Source: Bisbaumannia sp015645095
Lineage (GTDB): Bacteria > Pseudomonadota > Gammaproteobacteria > Pseudomonadales > Halomonadaceae
Assembly (NCBI GenBank): GCA_036871055.1
Contig: CP141893.1
Coordinates: forward strand, 3,472,001-3,536,000
Direction of reading: 5' to 3'
Length of the DNA: 64,000 nucleotides
A model generated the notes under the pieces. It was not told the origin of the DNA, did no database searches, and saw only the letters and a program-made list of their open reading frames with translations. Positions 29,398-36,581 of this stretch are shown piece by piece (the first letter of the stretch is position 1; the number at the start of each line of letters is the position of its first letter). The position numbers were made by a program, and so were the translations under genes.

Positions 29398-30616
29398 TTA
29401 TGTACAAGGAGTGGGATACCGAACAACCTCATGCTCCCTTCGCTGCTTGCTCACATGCTGCCCTGATATAATCTCATTTATCTTCTCCACCATCTCTCCA
29501 AGCAGCTCGCTATCTATTTCTCCCATCTCCCTCTCAATAACACAATCTGTAATCAAGCCTAGCTCTCGGTAGACGGAAAAATAGCTAAACTCGGAAAAAT
29601 AGAGCTGAGGAAGCTTACCAAATCCTTTTGAATCCACATCCCTAGGAAGCCTCTCCGACAACAAACCCAGCCTACCCTTAACACCTGGATTAAGAATAGC
29701 TTTTTCCTTTATATCTCTCCAAAACTCCGTATCTACCCGCCCTCCAAGATAGTGCATGTGAATAAACTCAGCAATATCAAAAAACGCATCTCTCACTCTA
29801 CCATTAAACCTGTCGACCCCCCTACCTCCAATTAAATACCCATTTTCATAGACAAGCTTAGAAAAATCATTAAGCTGAGAAATAGTTTGCCCAATAGACG
29901 TTGCCTCTAGTGGCTCGACAAAGCCCGCACAAAGCCCTACAGACAGAACATTACCAGATAAAACCTCTTGCTGAACACCAGACTTAAAACTGTGTGATAT
30001 AGGAACATCTATCTCGGTTCCAAAATATTCTTCAACTTCCAGCTTGGCTAGATTTTCATCACAGTGTTGAGATGAGAACACATACCCGCATCCCGATCTA
30101 TCCTTTGTCGGGATTACCCACATCCACCCATGCTTCATAGCTATAGCATCAGTCAGCAACGAGAACCCTGTTAGTTCATGCGGTAGGAAAAACCCTATTG
30201 CTCTATCAACAAGCAGGTGGTCAAAGCTATTATACTTAAATCCATGAAGTTTCGACGAGACTGCTCGACGCATTCCTGAACAGTCCACCACGAAGTCTGG
30301 CTCTATATAACCACCCTCTTTAAACAACAGTTTTCTTACCTTACCACAAGGAGAAATCTCAACATCAGATACGTTACCATCTATATGAAAAACACCTTTT
30401 GACAGCGCAATTTCTTTAAAATATGCGGCCACTTTTTTTGCATCAAAATGGTATCCGAACCTAACAGAACTATCATGCAGCCGAAGATACTCCACTACCT
30501 CTTCGACACTCCTCCCTTCATTCACAAACCTTTTAAATGGAGAGTTATCAGGAATGTGATCACCACCATACCCTAAGAGGGGCCATGCGACCTCCGAGCC
30601 ATTGACTCCTGGATTC
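29398..30616 (-). pseudogene. Flavin-dependent tryptophan halogenase, 3' part (interrupted by IS30-family element)
   Basis: This fragment encodes residues of about 115-518 of a tryptophan halogenase. It carries the family motif WMWVIP (277-282 of the rejoined protein; WxWxIP keeps the enzyme from acting as a monooxygenase), the FAD-site CSGMRRAVSS and FVEPLEATSIGQ with the conserved Glu at about 350. Such enzymes use FADH2, oxygen and chloride or bromide to halogenate Trp. The reading frame has no other lesion. The 5' part lies beyond the insertion at 31703-32044; on removing the element and one target copy the frame continues ...RVLN-PGVN... . Base composition is AT-rich, unlike the chromosome. 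Confidence 0.9.
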
Positions 30617-31702
30617 ATAGAATAACCGCAGCACTTTGGACCACGCGGTAGAAGCAAGAGGGCCAGCGCCGGTACCCTCCCTGCTTTACCGACCAAAGTG
30701 AAGCAGAGCATGGGATACCGACAGCTGACCCAGACGCAACGATACCAGATTCATGCCCGTCATGGCTTGGGCATGAGCCAGAGGCAGATCGCCCGCGAGC
30801 TCGGCGTTCACAGCAGCACGATCAGTCGCGAGCTGCGCCGAAACGCTACCGCCAGTGGCTACGATCCTGAACAGGCCCAGGCACTCAGCGATCACCGGCG
30901 CCGCACCGCCTGGAAGCCGACAAAGCGCTTGCCCGGTGTGATCGCCGCCGTTGTCGATCGGTTGCGTGAAGAGTGGAGTCCCGAACAGATCAGCAGCTTC
31001 ATGGCGCGCTTGAGTGGCGTTGGGGTCAGTCACCAGTGGATCTACTCCTTGATTTGGGACGACAAGGCGCGGGGTGGGGATCTGTGGCGGCACCTCCGCC
31101 AACCCAAGCGGCGCAGCAAGCACCGCGCCCAGGCCAAGAGCGCTGGGCTTGGCAAGATCCCCAATCGCGTGGGTATCGAGCAGCGTCCGGCGGAGGTCGA
31201 GGATCGGCTGACGATCGGTCACTGGGAGGGTGACACCGTGATCCAAGGACACAAGCAATCGGGGCTGGTCACGCTGGTCGAGCGTCGTAGTGGTTACCTG
31301 TTGGCAGCAAGGCTGCCCAAGGTCACGGCGGAGCTGACCCAGGCGGCCATGATCCGACTGCTGAAGCCGCGCCGCGGCGCAGTAAAGACCATCACGATGG
31401 ACAATGGCTCGGAATTTGCCGGCCACGAAAACGTGGCCAAGGCGGTGACCGCAACGACCTACTTTTGTGACCCCTACTGCTCCGGCCAGCGGGGGAGCAA
31501 CGAGAACACCAATGGCTTGCTTCGGCAATACTTCCCCAAGGGGACGGACTTCCGGCAGGTCACCGACGCCGAGCTGCGCAAGGTGGTGAAGAAGCTGAAT
31601 GAGCGTCCCCGAAAGCGGCTTGGCTATCGGACACCCGCCCTGGTATTTCTGGGCGAGTATTCAGGAGCACTGGACACATCAGGTGCTGCGCTTATTGGTT
31701 GA
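30617..31702 (+). mobile_element. IS30-family insertion sequence inside the halogenase gene
   Basis: The element is 1086 bp with imperfect inverted ends: AATAACCGCAGCAC at the left and the complement of AATAAGCGCAGCAC at the right. ATTC at 30613-30616 and 31703-31706 is the apparent target duplication (3 bp is also possible). The flanks rebuild an imperfect palindrome (GACTCCTG...CAGGACTC), which agrees with the known preference of IS30-type elements for symmetric targets. Its high GC contrasts with the AT-rich host gene, so it came from a GC-rich genome, perhaps this one. Confidence 0.88.
30710..31702 (+). CDS. IS30-family transposase
   Basis: The 330-residue transposase has an N-terminal helix-turn-helix (QRYQIHARHGLGMSQRQIARELGVHSSTISRELRR), a linker with WSPEQISSFM and the DDE catalytic core. 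The core residues are Asp in GHWEGDTV, Asp in TMDNGSEFAGH and Glu in RGSNENTNGLLRQYFPKGTDF. All three catalytic residues are present and the frame is intact, so the element may be active. ATG 30710 is preferred; GTG 30698 is an in-frame alternative. The stop lies inside the right inverted end. Confidence 0.93.
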   Translation: MGYRQLTQTQRYQIHARHGLGMSQRQIARELGVHSSTISRELRRNATASGYDPEQAQALSDHRRRTAWKPTKRLPGVIAAVVDRLREEWSPEQISSFMARLSGVGVSHQWIYSLIWDDKARGGDLWRHLRQPKRRSKHRAQAKSAGLGKIPNRVGIEQRPAEVEDRLTIGHWEGDTVIQGHKQSGLVTLVERRSGYLLAARLPKVTAELTQAAMIRLLKPRRGAVKTITMDNGSEFAGHENVAKAVTATTYFCDPYCSGQRGSNENTNGLLRQYFPKGTDFRQVTDAELRKVVKKLNERPRKRLGYRTPALVFLGEYSGALDTSGAALIG

Positions 31703-32044
31703 ATTCAGGACTCTTAGTTTCGACAACTCAGAGAGTATATGATCGTGAAATAAATGCATATAATCCTTATGATCATTCCTCCAACCCTTATATGAAATAC
31801 CAAGCTTTAGAGAAGCATTCGTCTCCCTGAAAAACTCATCCTCGTCAATTAAAAACCTATCCAGAACATGCTTGAAGTTCCTATAAGTTCCTTCTCCTAC
31901 GCCTACAGTACCAATTGCACTTGACTCAATGACGATGACTTCGGCACGGGGAAATATCTCTTTCATGAAAAAGCTAGTCAGCCACCCCGCAGTACCACCA
32001 CCAACAATGGCCAGCTTATTTACATCCCTTAGGTTCAGCATCAT
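31703..32044 (-). pseudogene. Flavin-dependent tryptophan halogenase, 5' part
   Basis: The first 114 codons hold the FAD-binding motif LAIVGGGTAGWLTS (residues 11-24, the GxGxxG variant GGGTAGW typical of Trp halogenases) and ESSAIGTVGVGEGT. They also carry the catalytic Lys at position 80 in NASLKLGISYKGW, the counterpart of Lys79 of PrnA and RebH. ATG 32044 overlaps the transporter stop (ATGA), so the gene was translated in a coupled operon. After residue 114 translation runs into the IS30-family element and stops after seven foreign residues. The enzyme is inactive unless the element excises precisely. Confidence 0.9.
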
Positions 32045-33363
32045 AACTCCCCCTTGGTGGCCCGGATATACCTAGCAGCCAAAATTAACGCACACGCCAT
32101 AAGAAATAAGGATTGCAAGTTTACTATTGTTTGAAACTCAGCCTGGTCAAAAGCGCTCAACCATACAACGGGAACAAACACCACCATCATGATACAATTT
32201 ATAACCAACTGAGGCGTAAGAGTATCCTCCAACCCCCTGAGAGCGCTTGTCAAAAAGGTCAATAACCCACTGGAAAAAATAAACAAAAACAACGAAATAA
32301 GGAACAATGACCCAGGGACAAGCGCAGCACCTCTGAGATTAAATACTTCAAACAAAAAGGGAAACGAAATCGCACATAGCGCACAAGAAACTGTAATCAC
32401 CGACAAAAGCACAAGCGACGACTCACCAAGCTTAACAATAGAGCATCCAGCAGCACGCTGCTTGCTAACATACAGACTGTTCGCCTGTGCGAACGATATT
32501 ATCGGAATTAAGAAAAACGTCGCCAGACTACCAAAAATTGACAACAACCCAACATAGTCAGCATTGATAGAAAGCGCCCTTTCGTTAATTAAATAATACA
32601 GCCCTTTTTGCACTGCAAGACCAACCGCCACCGGCCACCCCAAGAGAAATATCTTTTGTGCAACTTTCACGTCAAAGTTAAAGCCACGAAAATCAAAACA
32701 TTCTCCACGCTTACTAAACAATATGCAAAGCATCGACAACAAGAAAAAAACATCCGCCACTAACATGCAAATGAATGCCCAGACCAATGGTTCGACGGGT
32801 GTGCCAATAAAGTAATAAGACAACATCGCCAAAGTAATAAACAAGGAAATCACCTTGACCTTGTAAAGCGATTTTTGTTTCCCTCTCGCCTCAAGAAAGT
32901 AGAAAATCGGCAAGCCAACGCCCGAGAAAAACGTGCCTAACAAATATACAAAGACTGCTGTTTCGGCTGTCTCCACCATCCCATCAGAGAAGCCTGAAAC
33001 ATCCACAAACACATCGTAGATAATGTAATTTGATAAAATTGACAAGGGAACTAGGATCATCGCAAGCGCCAAACTTGACATAAGTAACACTTGCTGCCCC
33101 GAAGCACTATTGTTAGACGATATAGAGACATTTCCCACCATTGCCAATGACATTGTCAAGACAGTACTTGCAATTACAAATATTGAGAGCAAGTACCCAA
33201 ACACTGACAAGCTAGAAAAATCCACATTGGCCAGAAACAGAGTCACCGATACAGTTGATAAAAATGGAGCAGCACGACTAACTGTATATGGAACTATCTT
33301 AGGAAGTATAAACTGCAGATAATCTCCCTTAAGGAGCCTTTCCCTGCCTCCTGCTATGCCCAT
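32041..33363 (-). CDS. Multi-span MATE/MOP-superfamily transporter
   Basis: The 440-residue protein is almost wholly hydrophobic with about 12 predicted membrane spans arranged as two halves, the layout of MATE efflux pumps and Wzx-type flippases (MOP superfamily). Segments such as GLPIFYFLEARGKQKSLY and LLGWPVAVGLAVQKGLYYLINERAL resemble MATE loops, but it is not close to a named pump. In this operon it is the likely exporter of the peptide product. It overlaps the upstream GRDP-like gene by 10 bases and the halogenase by 4, so all three are translated together. Codon use is AT-rich. Confidence 0.78.
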   Translation of the reverse strand: MGIAGGRERLLKGDYLQFILPKIVPYTVSRAAPFLSTVSVTLFLANVDFSSLSVFGYLLSIFVIASTVLTMSLAMVGNVSISSNNSASGQQVLLMSSLALAMILVPLSILSNYIIYDVFVDVSGFSDGMVETAETAVFVYLLGTFFSGVGLPIFYFLEARGKQKSLYKVKVISLFITLAMLSYYFIGTPVEPLVWAFICMLVADVFFLLSMLCILFSKRGECFDFRGFNFDVKVAQKIFLLGWPVAVGLAVQKGLYYLINERALSINADYVGLLSIFGSLATFFLIPIISFAQANSLYVSKQRAAGCSIVKLGESSLVLLSVITVSCALCAISFPFLFEVFNLRGAALVPGSLFLISLFLFIFSSGLLTFLTSALRGLEDTLTPQLVINCIMMVVFVPVVWLSAFDQAEFQTIVNLQSLFLMACALILAARYIRATKGEL

Positions 33364-33824
33364 ATCCGTTTCATCCTTTCTCCAAACTCCAGCTCATGGA
33401 GCATCTGTGTAACTTCGTACGCCTCCCCAAGATTCTTGTAATCAACTTCGCTTCGCATACCAAAATAGGGGTAATGGTGGAAATAATAGCCAAAAATAGA
33501 CGCACAATCCTTAATATAACTCCTCGTGTCCAATATATGGTGATGCCAAATCTCATCAACCTCTATGCTTGGAACTATGACTGGAACCTCATCGATGTAT
33601 TTCTTATTCAAATAGAGGAAGTTTTTGTAATATTGCACAGCGACATCCAGCTCATCCTCACCCCACACCCTTGACACACTAGGATCTTCCTTCTTCAACT
33701 TCCCTTTAATAAGAGAAAAATCCATGTCATCTATATGCTTAACTGCTTCCTCAAGAGTCGGTTCATTTTCTATTTCTGGCTTACTCATGCTATGAGGAAG
33801 CGTAATCGCTATATTTTTTAACAT
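33354..33824 (-). CDS. GRDP-like protein (PF07173-type, DUF1399-related)
   Basis: The 156-residue protein carries the histidine-rich signature VDEIWHHHILDTRSYIKDC followed by FGYYFHHYPYFGM and YEVTQMLHELEFGERM. This is the core of the glycine-rich-domain-protein-like family known from plants and scattered bacteria. The conserved His, Asp and Cys residues suggest a metal site, but no reaction is established. The AT-rich gene sits between the glycine-rich peptide gene and the transporter, so a role in peptide maturation is inferred. ATG 33824 is chosen because GGGGAG lies 9 bases upstream; ATG 33857 is in frame but its only strong purine tract is inside a hairpin. Confidence 0.8.
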   Translation of the reverse strand: MLKNIAITLPHSMSKPEIENEPTLEEAVKHIDDMDFSLIKGKLKKEDPSVSRVWGEDELDVAVQYYKNFLYLNKKYIDEVPVIVPSIEVDEIWHHHILDTRSYIKDCASIFGYYFHHYPYFGMRSEVDYKNLGEAYEVTQMLHELEFGERMKRIWA

Positions 33825-33866
33825 CAATCGCCACTCCCCAACTCGATAATTGGGCATTGATTATCA

Positions 33867-33890
33867 GGAGGAGGAGAGCACTCCTCCTCC
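33867..33890 (-). other. Hairpin between peptide gene and downstream operon genes
   Basis: On the minus strand GGAGGAGGAG-TGCT-CTCCTCCTCC is a perfect 10-bp stem with a tetraloop, 24 bases after the peptide stop. There is no T-run. Hairpins in this position are common in ribosomal-peptide operons, where they limit read-through or protect the upstream RNA so that precursor exceeds enzymes. It also locks the AGGAGG tract away from the next gene. Confidence 0.7.
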
Positions 33891-33914
33891 CTTGCTCATC
33901 ATTGAATGAGTGTC

Positions 33915-34058
33915 TTACCAGCTACCGCCACCTTGGCAATGGCCACCACCACCACCAACACCGCCTGCCCCAACATCGGAGAAGCGCTCAGTATTAGCGC
34001 GTTGCTCAGGCTTCACGGTTTTCGGTTGATTATTGAGTTTCTCAATCAGCTTATCCAT
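33915..34058 (-). CDS. Glycine-rich small peptide, candidate RiPP precursor
   Basis: This 47-codon ORF starts at ATG 34058 with GAGGA 9-10 bases upstream. Residues 1-28 are charged and leader-like (MDKLIEKLNNQPKTVKPEQ, then ERFSD). Residues 29-47 are a core-like tail, VGAGGVGGGGG-HCQ-GGGSW, with single His and Cys residues and a C-terminal Trp as the only Trp. The next genes encode a GRDP-like protein, a transporter and a tryptophan halogenase. A precursor whose Trp is halogenated is therefore the simplest reading. The glycine stretch recalls microcin-type cores, but azole-forming enzymes are absent. I do not recognise a described family. Confidence 0.72.
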   Translation of the reverse strand: MDKLIEKLNNQPKTVKPEQRANTERFSDVGAGGVGGGGGHCQGGGSW

Positions 34059-34338
34059 GAATAAAATCCTCATTAATTAGATTCCTCTTATTCGGCAGAT
34101 CAAGATTTCCACACATGGCCAGTTCCGACAAGCATCGATCGGCATGGAAATTGTTGTATTTTAGTAAGCTAATTAATACATTTTTCCTTGGGTTTTTACT
34201 CACTCAATATATATCTTATTTCCTACAACACATTCAGTCATCATCTATTCCGATTTCTCGCAACCAAAACCCTGCCTTTGCACTCCTTTTCAGCATGTGC
34301 CGAGGGGCGCTGGGGGCAGGGTGGAGCGGGGGTTTTTA
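34059..34338. other. AT-rich upstream region of the peptide operon
   Basis: These 280 bp separate the peptide gene from the ISL3-family element and should contain the operon promoter. TAAAAT near 34157-34162 on the minus strand could be a -10, but no good -35 is present at the right distance. Base composition rises sharply after about 34300, so the AT-rich segment appears to end just before the ISL3 insertion. A 74-codon plus-strand frame at 34115 has no ribosome-binding site and is not annotated. Confidence 0.5.
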
Positions 34339-35687
34339 GGTTCTTCGTCACTTCATGTGGATTTGGCCTGATCGGACAAGCGGCCCACGGGGCTGCCAAT
34401 CAGGTAGATCATCGCGATGAAATTGGTCTCGTTCCGGTAGCCGCGTGCGCGTGACCGAGCAGCCTGAAAGAGGCCGTTCATACCCTCCAACCGAGCATTG
34501 GTCAGCCCCGAGATCCAGCGCCTGACCACCTGCTCGGCATGTCGCTCCAGCGTCGTCAGGGCCTTCGCCATCGGCTTGAGCAGTGGCTTGTCGGTGACCG
34601 CTTCTCGCATGACCTTGAGGTAGTTCGTGATGCGCCATCGGGCAGCCCGCGGTGTCGGGGCCTTCTGGATCCAGCGCAGCTTTTCCTTGATCACCCAGGC
34701 ATCGGCTGTCGCACTTCGATCGGCCACCAGCTCCAGGAGGGCGGCAACCTGTTTGGCTGTCAGGTTCTGGTTATCCAGGCTCTTCAGTACTGCCCACCGC
34801 AGCGCTTTGGGGTGCTTCTTCTCACGGCGTTCCTTCTTGCGGACCTCGTCCAGCGCCTTGGTGAAGGTCTGTACGATATGGAACCAGTCGACTGTGACCT
34901 CGGCCTTGGGAAGATGCTCGGCAACGCCGCTGAGGAACGCCTGGGACATGTCACAGACCACCTCAACCACGTCGTTCGGGTCGCCGCCATGCTCCGCCAG
35001 GAAGGCGCTGAAGGCCTTGATGGCATCCTTGCCATGGCCAGGAACGGCAAAGATCACCGGCTCCTGCTGGCGCTGCATATCGAGAAACACCGTGACATAG
35101 CGCTGACCACGCCGAGCGGCGGTCTCGTCCACGCCGACAGCGGCCACGCTGGACAGATCCAGCTCACCCAGCATGCGGCCTACGTAGTGGTGCACGATAC
35201 GCCACAGACGCTTGTCGGTGATCTCCAACTGTCGGGAGACGGCCAGCACCGGCATCTCCTTGACCAACGACATAGCAGCCTGCTCGAACAACAACGTGAA
35301 GTCGCTGCCAGGTCGGGCCCAAGGCACCTCGATGCGCTTGATACCATGCGCGGGGCACTTGGTGCGCGGGACGCGCGCATGCAGGTAGCAGTGGTGCTGA
35401 AAGAAGTTCAGGTGCCGCCAGGTCTTATCGGCGAAGTCATGAGCCGGGCAGGCCTTGCCGCACTCCGGACAGGGATAGAGGCTGCCTCGCTCGGCCTCGA
35501 CATAGAGATCGAGGCGGTGGGGCGACACCGAGGTATCCAGGTGCTGGTTCTTGAGAACCCAGGGCGCTTCCAGGCCCAGGCCAAGGGTCAGAATCTGGTT
35601 ACCATCCATGCTCTACCTCCTGTCCATGTGGAGGTCATATCCTGGGCCAGTTCAGGGGGCAAATTCCACACCCAACGACGAAGAGCC
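34339..35687 (-). mobile_element. ISL3-family insertion sequence
   Basis: The element is 1349 bp. Its ends are inverted and imperfect: GGTTCTTCGTC...TGTGGATTTG at the left and the complement of GGCTCTTCGTC...TGTGGAATTTG at the right, the GGCTCTTC type of ISL3. GGTTTTTA at 34331-34338 and 35688-35695 is a perfect 8-bp target duplication, the size ISL3 elements make. It lies between the peptide operon and repeat copy C, upstream of the operon. Confidence 0.93.
34353..35609 (-). CDS. ISL3-family transposase
   Basis: The 418-residue protein has an N-terminal zinc-finger-like segment (YPCPECGKACPAHD, later TKCPAHG), a helix-turn-helix region (PVLAVSRQLEITDKRLWRIVHHYV) and the ISL3 DDE core. Core sequences are VGVDETAARRGQRYVTVFLD, VVEVVCDMSQAF and TVDWFHIVQTFTKALDEVR, with the last Glu in NARLEGMNGLFQAARSRARGYR. 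The frame is intact and the target duplication is unaltered, so insertion is probably recent. Confidence 0.95.
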   Translation of the reverse strand: MDGNQILTLGLGLEAPWVLKNQHLDTSVSPHRLDLYVEAERGSLYPCPECGKACPAHDFADKTWRHLNFFQHHCYLHARVPRTKCPAHGIKRIEVPWARPGSDFTLLFEQAAMSLVKEMPVLAVSRQLEITDKRLWRIVHHYVGRMLGELDLSSVAAVGVDETAARRGQRYVTVFLDMQRQQEPVIFAVPGHGKDAIKAFSAFLAEHGGDPNDVVEVVCDMSQAFLSGVAEHLPKAEVTVDWFHIVQTFTKALDEVRKKERREKKHPKALRWAVLKSLDNQNLTAKQVAALLELVADRSATADAWVIKEKLRWIQKAPTPRAARWRITNYLKVMREAVTDKPLLKPMAKALTTLERHAEQVVRRWISGLTNARLEGMNGLFQAARSRARGYRNETNFIAMIYLIGSPVGRLSDQAKST

Positions 35688-35694
35688 GGTTTTT

Positions 35695-35858
35695 AGGGGT
35701 GAGGAGCACGGCTCCGAACGGGCTGGCCAGGGATGGCCAGCACCGGTCCTGCAAGCGGAGCAGGATGCGGGAGCGAATCAGGGCAAAAGTAGCGCCCAGG
35801 GAGGGGTTTACCGCGCCCCGCGACGGCCTGCCCCCAGGGTAGCCCCGGGCCGCCGAGC
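35695..35858 (+). repeat. Dispersed intergenic repeat, copy C
   Basis: This third copy matches copies A and B: AGGGGTGAGGAGCACGGCTCC, the GGCTGGCCA/TGGCCAGC stem, GTAGCGCCCAGGG, and the end CCCCCAGGGTAGCCCCGGGCC. It begins exactly where the ISL3 target duplication ends, so the element inserted at the edge of the repeat. It lies about 30 bases 3' of the rnhB stop and antisense to rnhB. Confidence 0.87.
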
Positions 35859-35886
35859 AGCAAGTGCACCAACGGCGCTAGCCCAG

Positions 35887-36498
35887 CTAGAAAAGCGCCA
35901 GCTGGCGCTTGACCGGGGCGAAGGAGCGACGATGCTCGGGGAGCGGGCCCAGGCGCTCCAGGGCGGCCAGGTGCTCCCGGGTCGGATAGCCCTTGTGGCG
36001 GGCGAAACCATAGTCGGGGTGGCGGTCATCCAGGGCAAGCATCTGGGCGTCCCGGGCCACCTTGGCAAGGATCGAGGCGGCGGCGATGGCCGGGTGGCGG
36101 GCATCACCCTTGACCACCGCCTGGCCCGGCAATGGATGTCCGGGCAGGCGGTTGCCGTCCACCAGCAGGTACTCGGCGGCGGGGCGCAGGGCGTCGATGG
36201 CGCGACGCATGGCCAGGTGCGTCGCATGATAGATATTCAGCTCGTCCACCTCGGCGGGGCTCGCCTCGGCCACCGCAAAAGCCAGGGCATGCTCGCGGAT
36301 CTCGCCATCCAGCGCCTGGCGGCGCTTCGCGGAGAGCGCCTTGGAGTCATTCAGCCCCTCGATGGGCCGTGCGGGATCGAGGATCACCGCGGCGGCCACC
36401 ACGGCCCCCACCAGGGGGCCGCGACCGACTTCATCGACGCCGGCGAGACGCTCACCGATATAGTCGATCACCAGCGGCGGCAACTCGCGCCGGGTCAT
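35887..36498 (-). CDS. rnhB: Ribonuclease HII
   Basis: RnhB cuts RNA in RNA-DNA hybrids and removes single ribonucleotides from DNA. The 203-residue enzyme has the first catalytic pair in AGVDEVGRGPLVG, then LNDSKALSAKRR, LLVDGNRLPG with the third acid, and VVKGDARHPAIAAASILAKVARD with the fourth. ATG 36498 follows GAGGTGG. The 5' end is partly duplicated upstream (36495-36581). It follows lpxB as usual, but dnaE, its usual next neighbour, is displaced by the accessory region. Confidence 0.96.
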   Translation of the reverse strand: MTRRELPPLVIDYIGERLAGVDEVGRGPLVGAVVAAAVILDPARPIEGLNDSKALSAKRRQALDGEIREHALAFAVAEASPAEVDELNIYHATHLAMRRAIDALRPAAEYLLVDGNRLPGHPLPGQAVVKGDARHPAIAAASILAKVARDAQMLALDDRHPDYGFARHKGYPTREHLAALERLGPLPEHRRSFAPVKRQLALF

Positions 36499-36580
36499 AA
36501 GGCCACCTCATCGACCCACTCCAGGGCCAGGCGTTCGCCGGCATACTCGATCACCAGCGGCGGCAACTCGCGCCGGGTCA
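36464..36580. repeat. Tandem duplication of the rnhB 5' end
   Basis: A 34-bp stretch (36464-36497) at the rnhB start is repeated exactly at 36547-36580, 83 bp upstream. Homology extends further at protein level (YIGERLAGVDEV against YAGERLALEWVDEV), so the duplicated unit spans at least the first 26 codons and has since diverged. Confidence 0.88.
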
Positions 36581-36581
36581 A
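36495..36581 (-). CDS. 28-codon ORF from the duplicated rnhB start
   Basis: Starting at TTG 36581 the upstream copy encodes MTRRELPPLVIEYAGERLA and eleven... further residues ending in DEVAL, closely matching the rnhB N-terminus (MTRRELPPLVIDYIGERLA). GAGGAGGTCG lies 7 bases before the TTG, a stronger site than that of rnhB. The TTG overlaps the lpxB stop and the final TGA overlaps the rnhB ATG, so it could act as a translational coupler. It may equally be a non-functional relic of the duplication. Confidence 0.55.
   Translation of the reverse strand: MTRRELPPLVIEYAGERLALEWVDEVAL

Noticed and set aside
34059..34338. Promoter of the peptide operon
   Set aside because: Several TA-rich -10-like hexamers are present, as expected in AT-rich DNA, but none has a -35 at 16-18 bases, so no site is called.
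34115..34339. A 74-codon plus-strand frame between the peptide gene and the ISL3 element
   Set aside because: It has no ribosome-binding site, its end depends on sequence at the IS border and its translation shows no family signal.
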